Assembly (NCBI GenBank): GCA_030527085.1
Contig: JAUNBN010000057.1
Coordinates: 1-7,630, forward strand
Direction of reading: 5' to 3'
From: Oscillospiraceae bacterium
GTDB lineage: Bacteria; Bacillota; Clostridia; Oscillospirales; Ruminococcaceae
DNA length: 7,630 nucleotides
In this document: positions 1 through 6,147 of the stretch, piece after piece
Layout: each line of letters begins with the position of its first letter
Numbering within the stretch: the stretch's first letter is position 1
Translations under genes and position numbers: made by a program
Notes under the pieces: generated by a model
What the model was told of the DNA's origin: nothing
The model's database searches: none
Seen by the model: the letters and a program-made list of their open reading frames with translations, nothing else

Positions 1-12
1 CGTCCGGCAACG

Positions 13-43
13 AAAAAGCCCCTCGGCTCAAAAGCCAAAGGGC
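13..43 (-). terminator. Intrinsic terminator of the T-box switch
   Basis: On the minus strand an 11-base-pair stem (33-43 with 18-28, including two G-U pairs) with a UUUG loop is followed at once by five U residues (13-17). It competes with the antiterminator for bases 37-43 and should form when the cognate tRNA is charged. It may also stop read-through from recN. Confidence 0.9.
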
Positions 44-66
44 GAAGCTCTCGCGGTACCACCTTT
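37..66 (-). promoter_or_regulatory. T-box antiterminator
   Basis: AAAGG (62-66) pairs perfectly with CCUUU (37-41). GCGAG (50-54) pairs with UUCGC (42-46) around a three-base loop. Between them is the seven-base T-box bulge UGGUACC (55-61), whose UGGU binds the NCCA end of uncharged tRNA. The 3' half (37-43) is shared with the terminator, so the two structures are mutually exclusive. Confidence 0.92.
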
Positions 67-278
67 GTTCGTCCGCCCCTCGCGGGCGCGAACCTCTTAA
101 GGTCGAGTCAACGACCTTGAGCGCTCTAACGGGCGCAGCTCGTCTTGAAAAAAGAAGCTCGGCAGCCGTAATTCGCTTATATGTGCGCGCTCGCCCGCTC
201 TCACCTGCCGCGGGCTCTCTTTGCCGCCTTTCGCACTCGCTACTGCTTGCTGCGTCTCAGCCGTTTTGTGTTTTCTAG

Positions 279-307
279 AGTCTACTAAACGAAAATCCTT
301 TTGTCAA
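279..307 (-). promoter_or_regulatory. Sigma-A-type promoter of the T-box unit
   Basis: On the minus strand TTGACA (302-307) is a perfect -35 hexamer. A 17-base spacer separates it from TAGACT (279-284), four of six matches to TATAAT. Transcription would begin near 272, just before the first T-box structural elements. The correct order and distance relative to the riboswitch is the main support; the -10 is imperfect. Confidence 0.7.
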
Positions 308-414
308 GCCCGGGAGCTTTTGTCCAGTGCCCCTATTGCGCGCTTTTGGGCCACTCCCAAGCATACCCGCTTCTGTCCGCTCCCGGTGCCGGCTGTATTA
401 AATCCGTCTCGAGG
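308..414. other. Intergenic spacer between recN and the T-box promoter
   Basis: About 107 bases with no supportable gene. A weak imperfect hairpin (326-333 with 348-355, one internal mismatch) lacks a following U-tract, so it is not a credible terminator for recN. recN transcripts may simply run into the T-box leader and stop at its terminator when the cognate tRNA is charged. Confidence 0.6.
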
Positions 415-2076
415 TCATTTGCTGCGCTCGAGCATTTCCTCTGCGTTTTGCAGCGAAATCCCGCTTATATTGTCTCCCGAGATTATTCGGGCGAGCTCCC
501 CTACTCTCTCCTCGTGCGCGAGGCGCGAGACCTGCGTAAAGGTGCGGCCATCGTGTACGCTCTTTTCTATCTTGAGATGCACGTCTGCAAAGGCGGCTAT
601 CTGCGCGGAATGGGTAACGCAGATGGTCTGACGCGAACGGGAGCTCTCCTTGAGCTTTCTGCCTATCCTTCCCGCGCTCTCTCCCGAAACGCCGGTGTCT
701 ATCTCGTCAAAAATAAGGGTACCGATACCGTCTTTTTCGGCCAGCACGTTTTTAACGGACAGCATTATCCTCGAGAGCTCGCCGCCGGAGGCTATTCTAG
801 CCAGGGGCTTGGGCGGCTCGCCCTCGTTAGCGGAAACGAGAAACTCAACGGTGTTCCGGCCCTTGCGGTTTAGCTTGCCCGTCTCGCAGGCCCCAATAAA
901 GGAAACGCCGGGCATATTCAGAAACTCGAGCTCCTCTTTTATTCTGCCCTCAAAGCTCTTTATAGCCTCGAGCCTTTTGGCCTCTATCGCCCCGGCTCTT
1001 TCTCTAAGCTCTTTTAAAAGATCGGCGCTCTCCTGCTTTAGTGACAGCAATCGCTCCTCGGCGCTGTTTATTTCGGAAAGCTCCCTCGCCGCGCTCTCTC
1101 CGTAGCTCAAGACTTCGCTTATGCTGCCGCCGTACTTGCTCTTGAGCTTATAGATGAGGTCCAGCCTCTCCTCTATGGCCTCGAGCCGCGAGGGGTCGTA
1201 GTCGAAGCTCTCAAGCCAGGCGCCGAGTTCTGAAGAAACATCGCAAAGCTGGTAGTAGAGCTCGTCGAGCTTCTCTCCGAGCGCGTTGATTTCGCTGTCC
1301 GCGCCGCGTATATCGCCCAAACTGCGCGAGGCCTCAAAGAGGGAGACCAGCGCCCCGCCCTCGTCCCCCTCGCCTGAGAGCAGTGCGCGAGCGGCGGAGA
1401 CGCCGGCTATCATCTTCTCGCTGTTGCGGATAAGGTTCCGCAGCGAGCTTAGCTCCTCCTCCTCGCCCTCTTTCAGAGATGCCTTTTCTATCTCGTCTAT
1501 CTCGTGGGTTAGCAGCTCGACGCGGCGTGCCTTGAGCTCCTCGTCCGTGTTAACGCCCTCTATCTCGCGCTTGAGCGCCAGAAGGCGCGAATAGCGCGAG
1601 CCGTATTCTGCCAGCTCGCCCTCCAGCTCGGCGTAGGCGTCTATTATGTCTATATGCTTGTCGGGGTTGAGCAAATCCTGACTGTCGTGCTGACCGTGGA
1701 TATTGATAAGCCCCTCGCAGATCTCGCGCACGGTGGCGGCGGTGGCAGGCCTGCCGTTTATGCGGCACTGACTCTTGCCGTCGGCGGTTATCTCGCGGTG
1801 CAATATAAGCGAATCCTCACACTCGTAGCCCTTTTCCCTCACGGAGGCGGCTACTCTCTCGCCCACCTGTTCAAAGGCGGCCCAAATAACAGCGCGCTCC
1901 TCGCCGGTGCGAACTATCTCGCGCGTCGTGCGGTTGCCGAGTATCGCGTTTATCGAATCTATAAGTATGGATTTGCCCGCGCCGGTCTCGCCCGTGAGGA
2001 CATTGAGCCCCTCATCGAAGGTAACGGCGGCGCGCTCTATAACGGCGACATTTTCTATATTCAGCTCGCTTAGCAT
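415..2076 (-). CDS. recN: DNA repair protein RecN (SMC-like ATPase)
   Basis: A 553-residue SMC-family ATPase that acts early in double-strand-break repair with RecA, tethering DNA ends; length is normal for the family. The N-terminal head begins MLSELNIENVAVIE and carries the Walker A loop GETGAGKS (29-36). The Q-loop/HGQHDSQDLL region (about 146-156) is characteristic of RecN. Two charged helical arms (about 160-380, rich in Glu, Arg, Leu and Ser) make the antiparallel coiled coil. The C-terminal head has the ABC signature IASGGELSRIMLS, Walker B LIFDEIDTGVSG, and an ICVTHSAQIAAFAD His-switch. AAGGAAAGG at about 2085-2093, overlapping the argR stop, serves as the ribosome binding site. It is the last gene of the cluster seen here. 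No convincing terminator follows; the next unit on this strand starts ~110 bases on. Confidence 0.97.
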   Translation of the reverse strand: MLSELNIENVAVIERAAVTFDEGLNVLTGETGAGKSILIDSINAILGNRTTREIVRTGEERAVIWAAFEQVGERVAASVREKGYECEDSLILHREITADGKSQCRINGRPATAATVREICEGLINIHGQHDSQDLLNPDKHIDIIDAYAELEGELAEYGSRYSRLLALKREIEGVNTDEELKARRVELLTHEIDEIEKASLKEGEEEELSSLRNLIRNSEKMIAGVSAARALLSGEGDEGGALVSLFEASRSLGDIRGADSEINALGEKLDELYYQLCDVSSELGAWLESFDYDPSRLEAIEERLDLIYKLKSKYGGSISEVLSYGESAARELSEINSAEERLLSLKQESADLLKELRERAGAIEAKRLEAIKSFEGRIKEELEFLNMPGVSFIGACETGKLNRKGRNTVEFLVSANEGEPPKPLARIASGGELSRIMLSVKNVLAEKDGIGTLIFDEIDTGVSGESAGRIGRKLKESSRSRQTICVTHSAQIAAFADVHLKIEKSVHDGRTFTQVSRLAHEERVGELARIISGDNISGISLQNAEEMLERSK

Positions 2077-2092
2077 TTTAAACAGCCTTTCC

Positions 2093-2536
2093 TTAAAGCA
2101 GCGCAGAGAGCTCGCCCGCGAGCTCCAGAGCGGACTCGGGGGAATCCGCGGCGGCGAAAATGGTGTTGTCGCCCGCTATTGTCCCCACTATGTGAGGGAA
2201 GCTCATTGTGTCCAGCGCTTCGCAGGCCGCGTTGCCCATACCCACATGGCATTTTACTACGACGATATTGCAGGCCGTGTCTACCGAGATTACAGAGTCG
2301 TGAAAGATATTGCGGAAGCGGTCGGGAAATTCCTGTCTGCCGCTTTCGAAGGCGTAGCACTGCTTTCCGCCCTGAGTGCTGCGCTTTATGAGCCTGAGCT
2401 CCTTAACGTCGCGCGAGACGGTAGCCTGAGTGACCTTAAACCCGCGGCTCGAGAGATGCTCCAAGAGCTCTTCCTGAGTCGCTATCTCGTTTTCGCTGAC
2501 TATTCTGCCTATCTCTCTCAGACGGGTCGATTTCAT
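2093..2536 (-). CDS. argR: Arginine repressor ArgR (AhrC type)
   Basis: A 147-residue hexameric arginine-dependent regulator that represses arginine biosynthesis and, in Bacillus relatives, activates catabolism. Residues 1-70 form the winged helix: RLREIGRIVSENEIATQEEL, then the recognition helix in VTQATVSRDVKELRLIK (35-51). A short linker leads to the oligomerisation and arginine-binding domain (about 80-147), with the hallmark GTIAGDNTIF (118-127). Most family members have two adjacent Asp here (GDDT); this protein has Asp-Asn. The ATG at 2536 is preceded by AAAGGAGA, which overlaps the nadK stop, so the two genes are probably coupled. The recN ATG follows 16 bases after the stop. No ARG-box-like operator was recognised in the short gaps, so autoregulation cannot be argued from this window. 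Pairing with recN and nadK is typical of Firmicutes. Confidence 0.95.
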   Translation of the reverse strand: MKSTRLREIGRIVSENEIATQEELLEHLSSRGFKVTQATVSRDVKELRLIKRSTQGGKQCYAFESGRQEFPDRFRNIFHDSVISVDTACNIVVVKCHVGMGNAACEALDTMSFPHIVGTIAGDNTIFAAADSPESALELAGELSALL

Positions 2537-2538
2537 AA

Positions 2539-3372
2539 CTATCTCCTTTGTGAAATCTGCTTAAAGAGCACGTCGTAAAAGCTGCGCTTCTCGTTGGCCA
2601 GCAGCGAGAGCGTCCGGCGGCTCAAGGCCACGCTCAGCCCGTTTTCCTCATCGCACTCGCCGTAGGCTCCGCCGTCTATGGAGACGCGCATCTCGTTGGC
2701 AAAACGCTGCGCGGGAATTATCCTGAAGGGATAGGCTCCCGCCAGAACCTGGGAGCGCGACATCAGCGAGTGCGCGCAGATGGGTGTTACCACCATCGCG
2801 CGAAGCTCGGGGTCGGTGATAGGCCCGCCCGCCGAAAGCGAGTAGCCCGTTGATCCCGTAGGCGTTGAAACTATAATTCCGTCGGCGCGGTAATGGCCCA
2901 GACTGTTGCTGCCGTAAAAGGTCTCAAATTCCACTGTTTTGGAGAAATCGGTCTTATTGAGCGTTATCTCGTTAACGGCGTAGCTTATCTCCCCGGGCTT
3001 CAGAGACGCCTCCAGAATAGCGCGCCGCGAGGCTTTAAGGGCGTATATATCCGAAAGCTTCAGCTCCTCTATGCCCTCCGCCTCAAAGGCGCACAAAAAG
3101 CCCACGCGGCCCGCGTTAACGCCGAAAACCGGCTTGTCGCGCTCTATGGCGAGGCGAGAGGCCTCGAGCATCGTGCCGTCGCCGCCGACGGCTGCTAAAA
3201 GGTCGAATTGCGCGCTCGATATATCGGCGGGCTCGGCATAAGCGCCCAGCAGTGCCGCGTTGGTCTCGCTCGCAAGGCAGCGCACGCCCTGTGAGCGCAG
3301 CCGTTCACATAATACGCCGGCTCGCTCGATGCTGCGCGTGCTTTCGGTTTTGAGATGTATAAATATTACCAT
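2539..3372 (-). CDS. nadK: NAD kinase (NadK/PpnK)
   Basis: A cytoplasmic kinase of 277 residues that phosphorylates NAD to NADP using ATP or polyphosphate. Motifs: GGDGTMLEASR (res. 63-73, the GGDG phosphate loop), NAGRVGFL (86-93), the NAD-contacting NE pair in YAVNEITLNK (131-140), and the long glycine-rich stretch containing ADGIIVSTPTGSTGYSLSAG (163-182), followed by PICAHSL (197-203). I place the start at the ATG at 3372, giving MVIFIHLKTE: AAAGGA at 3382-3387 sits nine bases upstream. An in-frame TTG at 3396 would add eight residues but has no ribosome binding site. An ATG at 3380 is out of frame and stops after four codons. The gene lies 36 bases after tlyA, the largest gap in the operon, and its TAG is two bases from the argR ATG. 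Its last codons contain the argR Shine-Dalgarno. Confidence 0.95.
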   Translation of the reverse strand: MVIFIHLKTESTRSIERAGVLCERLRSQGVRCLASETNAALLGAYAEPADISSAQFDLLAAVGGDGTMLEASRLAIERDKPVFGVNAGRVGFLCAFEAEGIEELKLSDIYALKASRRAILEASLKPGEISYAVNEITLNKTDFSKTVEFETFYGSNSLGHYRADGIIVSTPTGSTGYSLSAGGPITDPELRAMVVTPICAHSLMSRSQVLAGAYPFRIIPAQRFANEMRVSIDGGAYGECDEENGLSVALSRRTLSLLANEKRSFYDVLFKQISQRR

Positions 3373-3380
3373 GAAACCAT

Positions 3381-3387
3381 TTCCTTT
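3381..3387 (-). promoter_or_regulatory. Ribosome binding site deciding the nadK start
   Basis: AAAGGAA on the minus strand lies nine bases before the ATG at 3372. The in-frame TTG at 3396 has only a pyrimidine-rich stretch (AGTTTTTCCGCC) before it. This supports the 277-residue NadK over a 285-residue form. Confidence 0.75.
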
Positions 3388-3408
3388 AAAACACAAAAGG
3401 CGGAAAAA

Positions 3409-4293
3409 CTAGTCTAAAGACTCGTGCGCTCTTTCAACTACAGCCTGTGCGTCAAGGCCGTCTCTCTCTCGGAAGGACCCCGTTTGCGTGCTATTTTCGC
3501 TGTATTTCCCCTCGAAAGGCAACTCAGTATCCGCGTTTGGGCCACTCAGTCTCTTACCGTCCTCTTTTTTGGCGTAAACAAGGTATTCAATATTGCCCTC
3601 GGGTCCCTTTATCGGCGAGAAATCCAGGCTCAGAGCGCGCAAGCCGTTCTCTTCAAGATAGCCCAGCACGGCGTTTATGACCTCTACATGCACCGCCGCG
3701 TCTCGCACAACGCCTTTTTTGCCTACCTTTTCCCTGCCCGCCTCAAACTGCGGCTTTATCAGGAACACTCCCGCCGCGCCTTCTTTCATAAGAGGCACGA
3801 GCGCCGGAAAGATTAACCTCAGGGAGATGAAGGAAACGTCGGCACCAGCGAAGTCAAGTTCTTCGGGTATATCCTCGGCAGTAAGATGGCGCGCGTTCCT
3901 GCGCTCGAGGCAGACCACCCGCTCGTCGCTGCGAAGCTTCCAGGCGAGCTGGCCGTAGCCCACGTCCACGGCATAGACCCTCGTCGCGCCGTTTTGGAGC
4001 ATACAGTCCGTAAACCCGCCGGTGGAGGCTCCAATGTCCGCGCAGACAAGCCCCTCAAGGCTTATATCAAAGCTCTCAAGCGCCTTGGCGAGCTTCTTAC
4101 CGCCGCGGCTTACAAAGGGACTAAGAGGCACCCTGACCTCCAGCTCGGCGCCCTCGGAGATCTGAGCTCCCGCCTTGTCAACCCTCTCGCCGTCCGCAAA
4201 GACCTCACCAGCCATAATAAGCGCGCGGGCCTTCTCTCGGCTTTCGGCGAGCCCTCGCTCGAGCAGCAGCAGATCCAGCCGTTTTTTACTCAT
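3409..4293 (-). CDS. tlyA: TlyA-family 2'-O-ribose rRNA methyltransferase with S4 domain
   Basis: A 294-residue SAM-dependent methyltransferase of the TlyA ('hemolysin A') family. Members studied in mycobacteria methylate the 2'-OH of cytidines in 16S and 23S rRNA and influence capreomycin sensitivity. The first ~60 residues form an S4 RNA-binding domain (RLDLLLLERGLAESREKAR, then VFADGERVDKAG). The Rossmann domain has the SAM loop CADIGASTGGFTDC (84-97) and YAVDVGYGQL (107-116). A K-D-K-E tetrad is in place: K67 (GGKK), D152 (ADVSFISL), K180 (LIKPQFE) and E236 (GNIEYL), each two residues earlier than the mycobacterial positions. Residues ~245-280 form a hydrophilic insertion before the usual terminal helix (DAQAVVERAHESLD), making the protein longer than the usual ~270. 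The start overlaps dxs by four bases. 'Hemolysin' in older annotations is not supported by the motifs; only some orthologues are known to modify 16S as well as 23S rRNA. Confidence 0.93.
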   Translation of the reverse strand: MSKKRLDLLLLERGLAESREKARALIMAGEVFADGERVDKAGAQISEGAELEVRVPLSPFVSRGGKKLAKALESFDISLEGLVCADIGASTGGFTDCMLQNGATRVYAVDVGYGQLAWKLRSDERVVCLERRNARHLTAEDIPEELDFAGADVSFISLRLIFPALVPLMKEGAAGVFLIKPQFEAGREKVGKKGVVRDAAVHVEVINAVLGYLEENGLRALSLDFSPIKGPEGNIEYLVYAKKEDGKRLSGPNADTELPFEGKYSENSTQTGSFRERDGLDAQAVVERAHESLD

Positions 4294-6146
4294 TTTGCCG
4301 CCGCCTTTACCGCTATCGCGAGAGAATCGGCGTCAAGCGCAAGGTCGCGAAGCTGCTCCTCAATGCTGCCGCAGGAGACGGCCGGGCTTTCGGCGGCTAT
4401 TATCGTGTACTTGCCCTTAAACCCCAGCGCGGAAAGCCTCAAGAGGAAGGTCTCGGCGAGACCGCCCACTCTTACTCCCTCCTCGGCGAAGAGTATGTTC
4501 TCGTATTTCGCAGCCTCGAACAGCGCTCCGGCGTCCACGGGCAGCAGGCGGTTGAGCTTTAGTATGTCGGCGCTCTCCTTATCCGCCTCCAGTATATCGC
4601 AGGCGGCTAATGCCTGTTCAAGCTCGCGGCCATAGGTGATTATCAGATTCTTGCACGGCTTAGAGTTCTTTATGAGGTCAAAGGTATTCTTGGAGCAGCC
4701 GAAGGCCTTTAATCTTTCGCTCTCGTGCCCTCTGGGGTAGCGCAGGGCGCGCGGCCCTTTGGTTTTCAAAAGCTCCTCAAGCCAGTATTCAAGCTCCGCG
4801 TAGTTTGCGGGGGAGCAGAGCGTAAAGCCGCCTATCTCGCCGAGCATGGCAACGTCCAGCAGTCCCTGATGCGTCTCGCCGTCGTCGCCCACAAGTCCCG
4901 CGCGGTCTATGGCGAGGAGCACGTCCTCCGAGCCGAGCATAACATCCTGGTAGAGCTGGTCGAAGGCCCTTTGCAGGAAGGTGGAATAGACCGAAAACAC
5001 GGGCTTCATGCCGCCCTTGGCCAGCCCCGCGGCAAAGGTCACGGCGTGCTGCTCGGCTATGCCCACATCGAAAAATCTGTCGGGATACTTCTTATAGAAG
5101 TATTGCAGTCCCGTGCCGTATTTCATGGCGGCGGTTATCGCGCAGATTTTTTCATCTGACTCTGCCAGCTGCACCAGCCTGCGGCCGAAGCAGTTGGAGT
5201 AGCTGTCCGCGAGGGAGATGTCGGGATTTCCGGCGTCGAGGTCGAACTTCCCCACCCCGTGGTAGGCCCCGGGGTTGACCTCGGCAGGGATAAAGCCTTT
5301 TCCCTTTACAGTTATCGCGTGGACGAGAATAGGGCTGTTCATGGACTTTACGTTTTCAAATATCGAACAGAGCTCGCCTATGTCGTGGCCGTTTACCGGG
5401 CCTATGTAATTGAAACCCAGCTCTTCGAAAAGGGTTCCGTTATAGATAGCGCGCCTGAGCGCCGATTTCGATTTTAAAATGGTGTCTATAATAAAGGGGC
5501 CTATAACATGGCGCTTTTCCAGAAAGTCCTGTACTCGCTTTTTGTTCGAGAGGTACCCGGCGCTCGTCCTCAGCTCGAGCAGGTAGCGGGCGAGAGAGCC
5601 GACGCTTTTTGAAATAGACATCTCGTTGTCGTTCAGGACTACTATGAGGTTCTTTAAAGAGGGTTTGAGGTTGTTTATGGCCTCGTAGGCCATGCCGCCG
5701 CTGAAGGCGCCGTCGCCGATTATCGCCACTACATGAGAGCCGTCGCCCTTCAGCGCCTTGGCCTCGGCCAGACCCAGCGCGCTTGAAATTGAGGTTGAGC
5801 TGTGACCTACGTAAAAGGGGTCGCTCCCGCTCTCGGCGGGCTTGGGAAAGCCCGCCGCGCCGCCGCGCTTGCGCAGCCTTTTTAATTCCTCAAAACGGCC
5901 TGTAATTATTTTGTGCGTATAGCACTGATGCCCCACGTCGAACACTATATCGTCCTCGGGGCAGTTAAAGCAGTAATGCAGCGCGAGCGTTATGTCCACC
6001 ACGCCGAGGTTTGAGGCAAGATGGCCGCCGTTGCGCGAGGTCGTGTCTATTAAAAACAGGCGTATCTCCTCCGCCAGCTTTTCAAGCTGGGGGAAGCTTA
6101 GTATCTTTATATCCGCGGGAGATTTTATGCTTTCCAGCAAAGACAT
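4290..6146 (-). CDS. dxs: 1-deoxy-D-xylulose-5-phosphate synthase (Dxs)
   Basis: A thiamine-diphosphate enzyme of 618 residues that condenses pyruvate with glyceraldehyde 3-phosphate to DXP, the first committed step of the MEP isoprenoid pathway (DXP also feeds thiamine and pyridoxal synthesis). It shows the full Dxs pattern: GGHLASNLG (res. 40-48, including the active-site His), DVGHQCYTHKIITGR (70-84), GHSSTSIS (114-121), the ThDP/Mg motif GDGAFSGG (144-151) closing with LNDNEMSIS (171-179), GPVNGHD (249-255), YHGVGKFD (295-302), the catalytic Glu in GIAEQHAVTFAAG (362-374), DRAGLVGDDGETHQG (414-428) and RYPRG (469-473). The C-terminal transketolase domain is complete. The ATG at 6146 has AAAAGGACA upstream. 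The stop overlaps the tlyA start by four bases (ATGA). The neighbouring ispA uses isoprenoid units made by this pathway. No frameshift or missing catalytic residue is seen. Confidence 0.97.
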   Translation of the reverse strand: MSLLESIKSPADIKILSFPQLEKLAEEIRLFLIDTTSRNGGHLASNLGVVDITLALHYCFNCPEDDIVFDVGHQCYTHKIITGRFEELKRLRKRGGAAGFPKPAESGSDPFYVGHSSTSISSALGLAEAKALKGDGSHVVAIIGDGAFSGGMAYEAINNLKPSLKNLIVVLNDNEMSISKSVGSLARYLLELRTSAGYLSNKKRVQDFLEKRHVIGPFIIDTILKSKSALRRAIYNGTLFEELGFNYIGPVNGHDIGELCSIFENVKSMNSPILVHAITVKGKGFIPAEVNPGAYHGVGKFDLDAGNPDISLADSYSNCFGRRLVQLAESDEKICAITAAMKYGTGLQYFYKKYPDRFFDVGIAEQHAVTFAAGLAKGGMKPVFSVYSTFLQRAFDQLYQDVMLGSEDVLLAIDRAGLVGDDGETHQGLLDVAMLGEIGGFTLCSPANYAELEYWLEELLKTKGPRALRYPRGHESERLKAFGCSKNTFDLIKNSKPCKNLIITYGRELEQALAACDILEADKESADILKLNRLLPVDAGALFEAAKYENILFAEEGVRVGGLAETFLLRLSALGFKGKYTIIAAESPAVSCGSIEEQLRDLALDADSLAIAVKAAAK

Positions 6147-6147
6147 G

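Larger units (their letters stand above)
11..272 (-). ncRNA. T-box riboswitch (tRNA-sensing leader), specifier UUA or UAC
   Basis: A complete T-box leader read on the minus strand. It senses uncharged tRNA and permits read-through into a gene beyond the left edge. Stem I: a basal helix GCAGC/GCUGC; the specifier loop with AGUA (241-244) opposite GAA (172-174); a distal helix GUGCG (232-236) with CGCAC (183-187); and an apical hairpin GCCCGC (210-215)/GCGGGC (193-198) whose loop contains the conserved AGGUG, preceded by AGAGAG. Two more hairpins follow, at 99-118 and 67-93, then the antiterminator and terminator. The triplet after GAA is UUA (169-171, Leu); one base later it is UAC (168-170, Tyr). 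The T-box bulge UGGU predicts a tRNA with discriminator base A, which fits both Leu and Tyr. The controlled gene is most likely the matching synthetase or another gene for that amino acid, but it is not visible. Confidence 0.93.

Noticed and set aside
326..355. Possible hairpin AGTGGCCC / GGGGCACT as a recN terminator
   Set aside because: It has an internal mismatch, a long 14-base loop and no U-tract after it.
275..364. A 29-codon minus-strand open frame (ATG at 364, TAG at 275) after recN
   Set aside because: It runs through the T-box promoter, shows no recognisable protein and has only a weak purine-rich stretch upstream.
1907..2578. A 223-codon plus-strand open frame opposite recN, argR and nadK
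   Set aside because: Spans three confident minus-strand genes and their junctions, has no credible ribosome binding site, and looks like a shadow translation.
3373..3396. Upstream TTG start for nadK adding eight residues
   Set aside because: No Shine-Dalgarno before the TTG, whereas the downstream ATG at 3372 has AAAGGA nine bases upstream and starts right at the conserved first beta strand.
3409..4293. Reading tlyA as a hemolysin or toxin gene
   Set aside because: The S4 domain, SAM-binding loop and K-D-K-E tetrad identify an rRNA methyltransferase; the hemolysin name is historical.
3886..4635. A 249-codon plus-strand open frame opposite tlyA and dxs
   Set aside because: Lies antisense to two well-identified genes; long antisense frames are expected in GC-rich DNA where the sense strand rarely uses TTA, CTA or TCA codons. 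Its translation shows no recognisable family.
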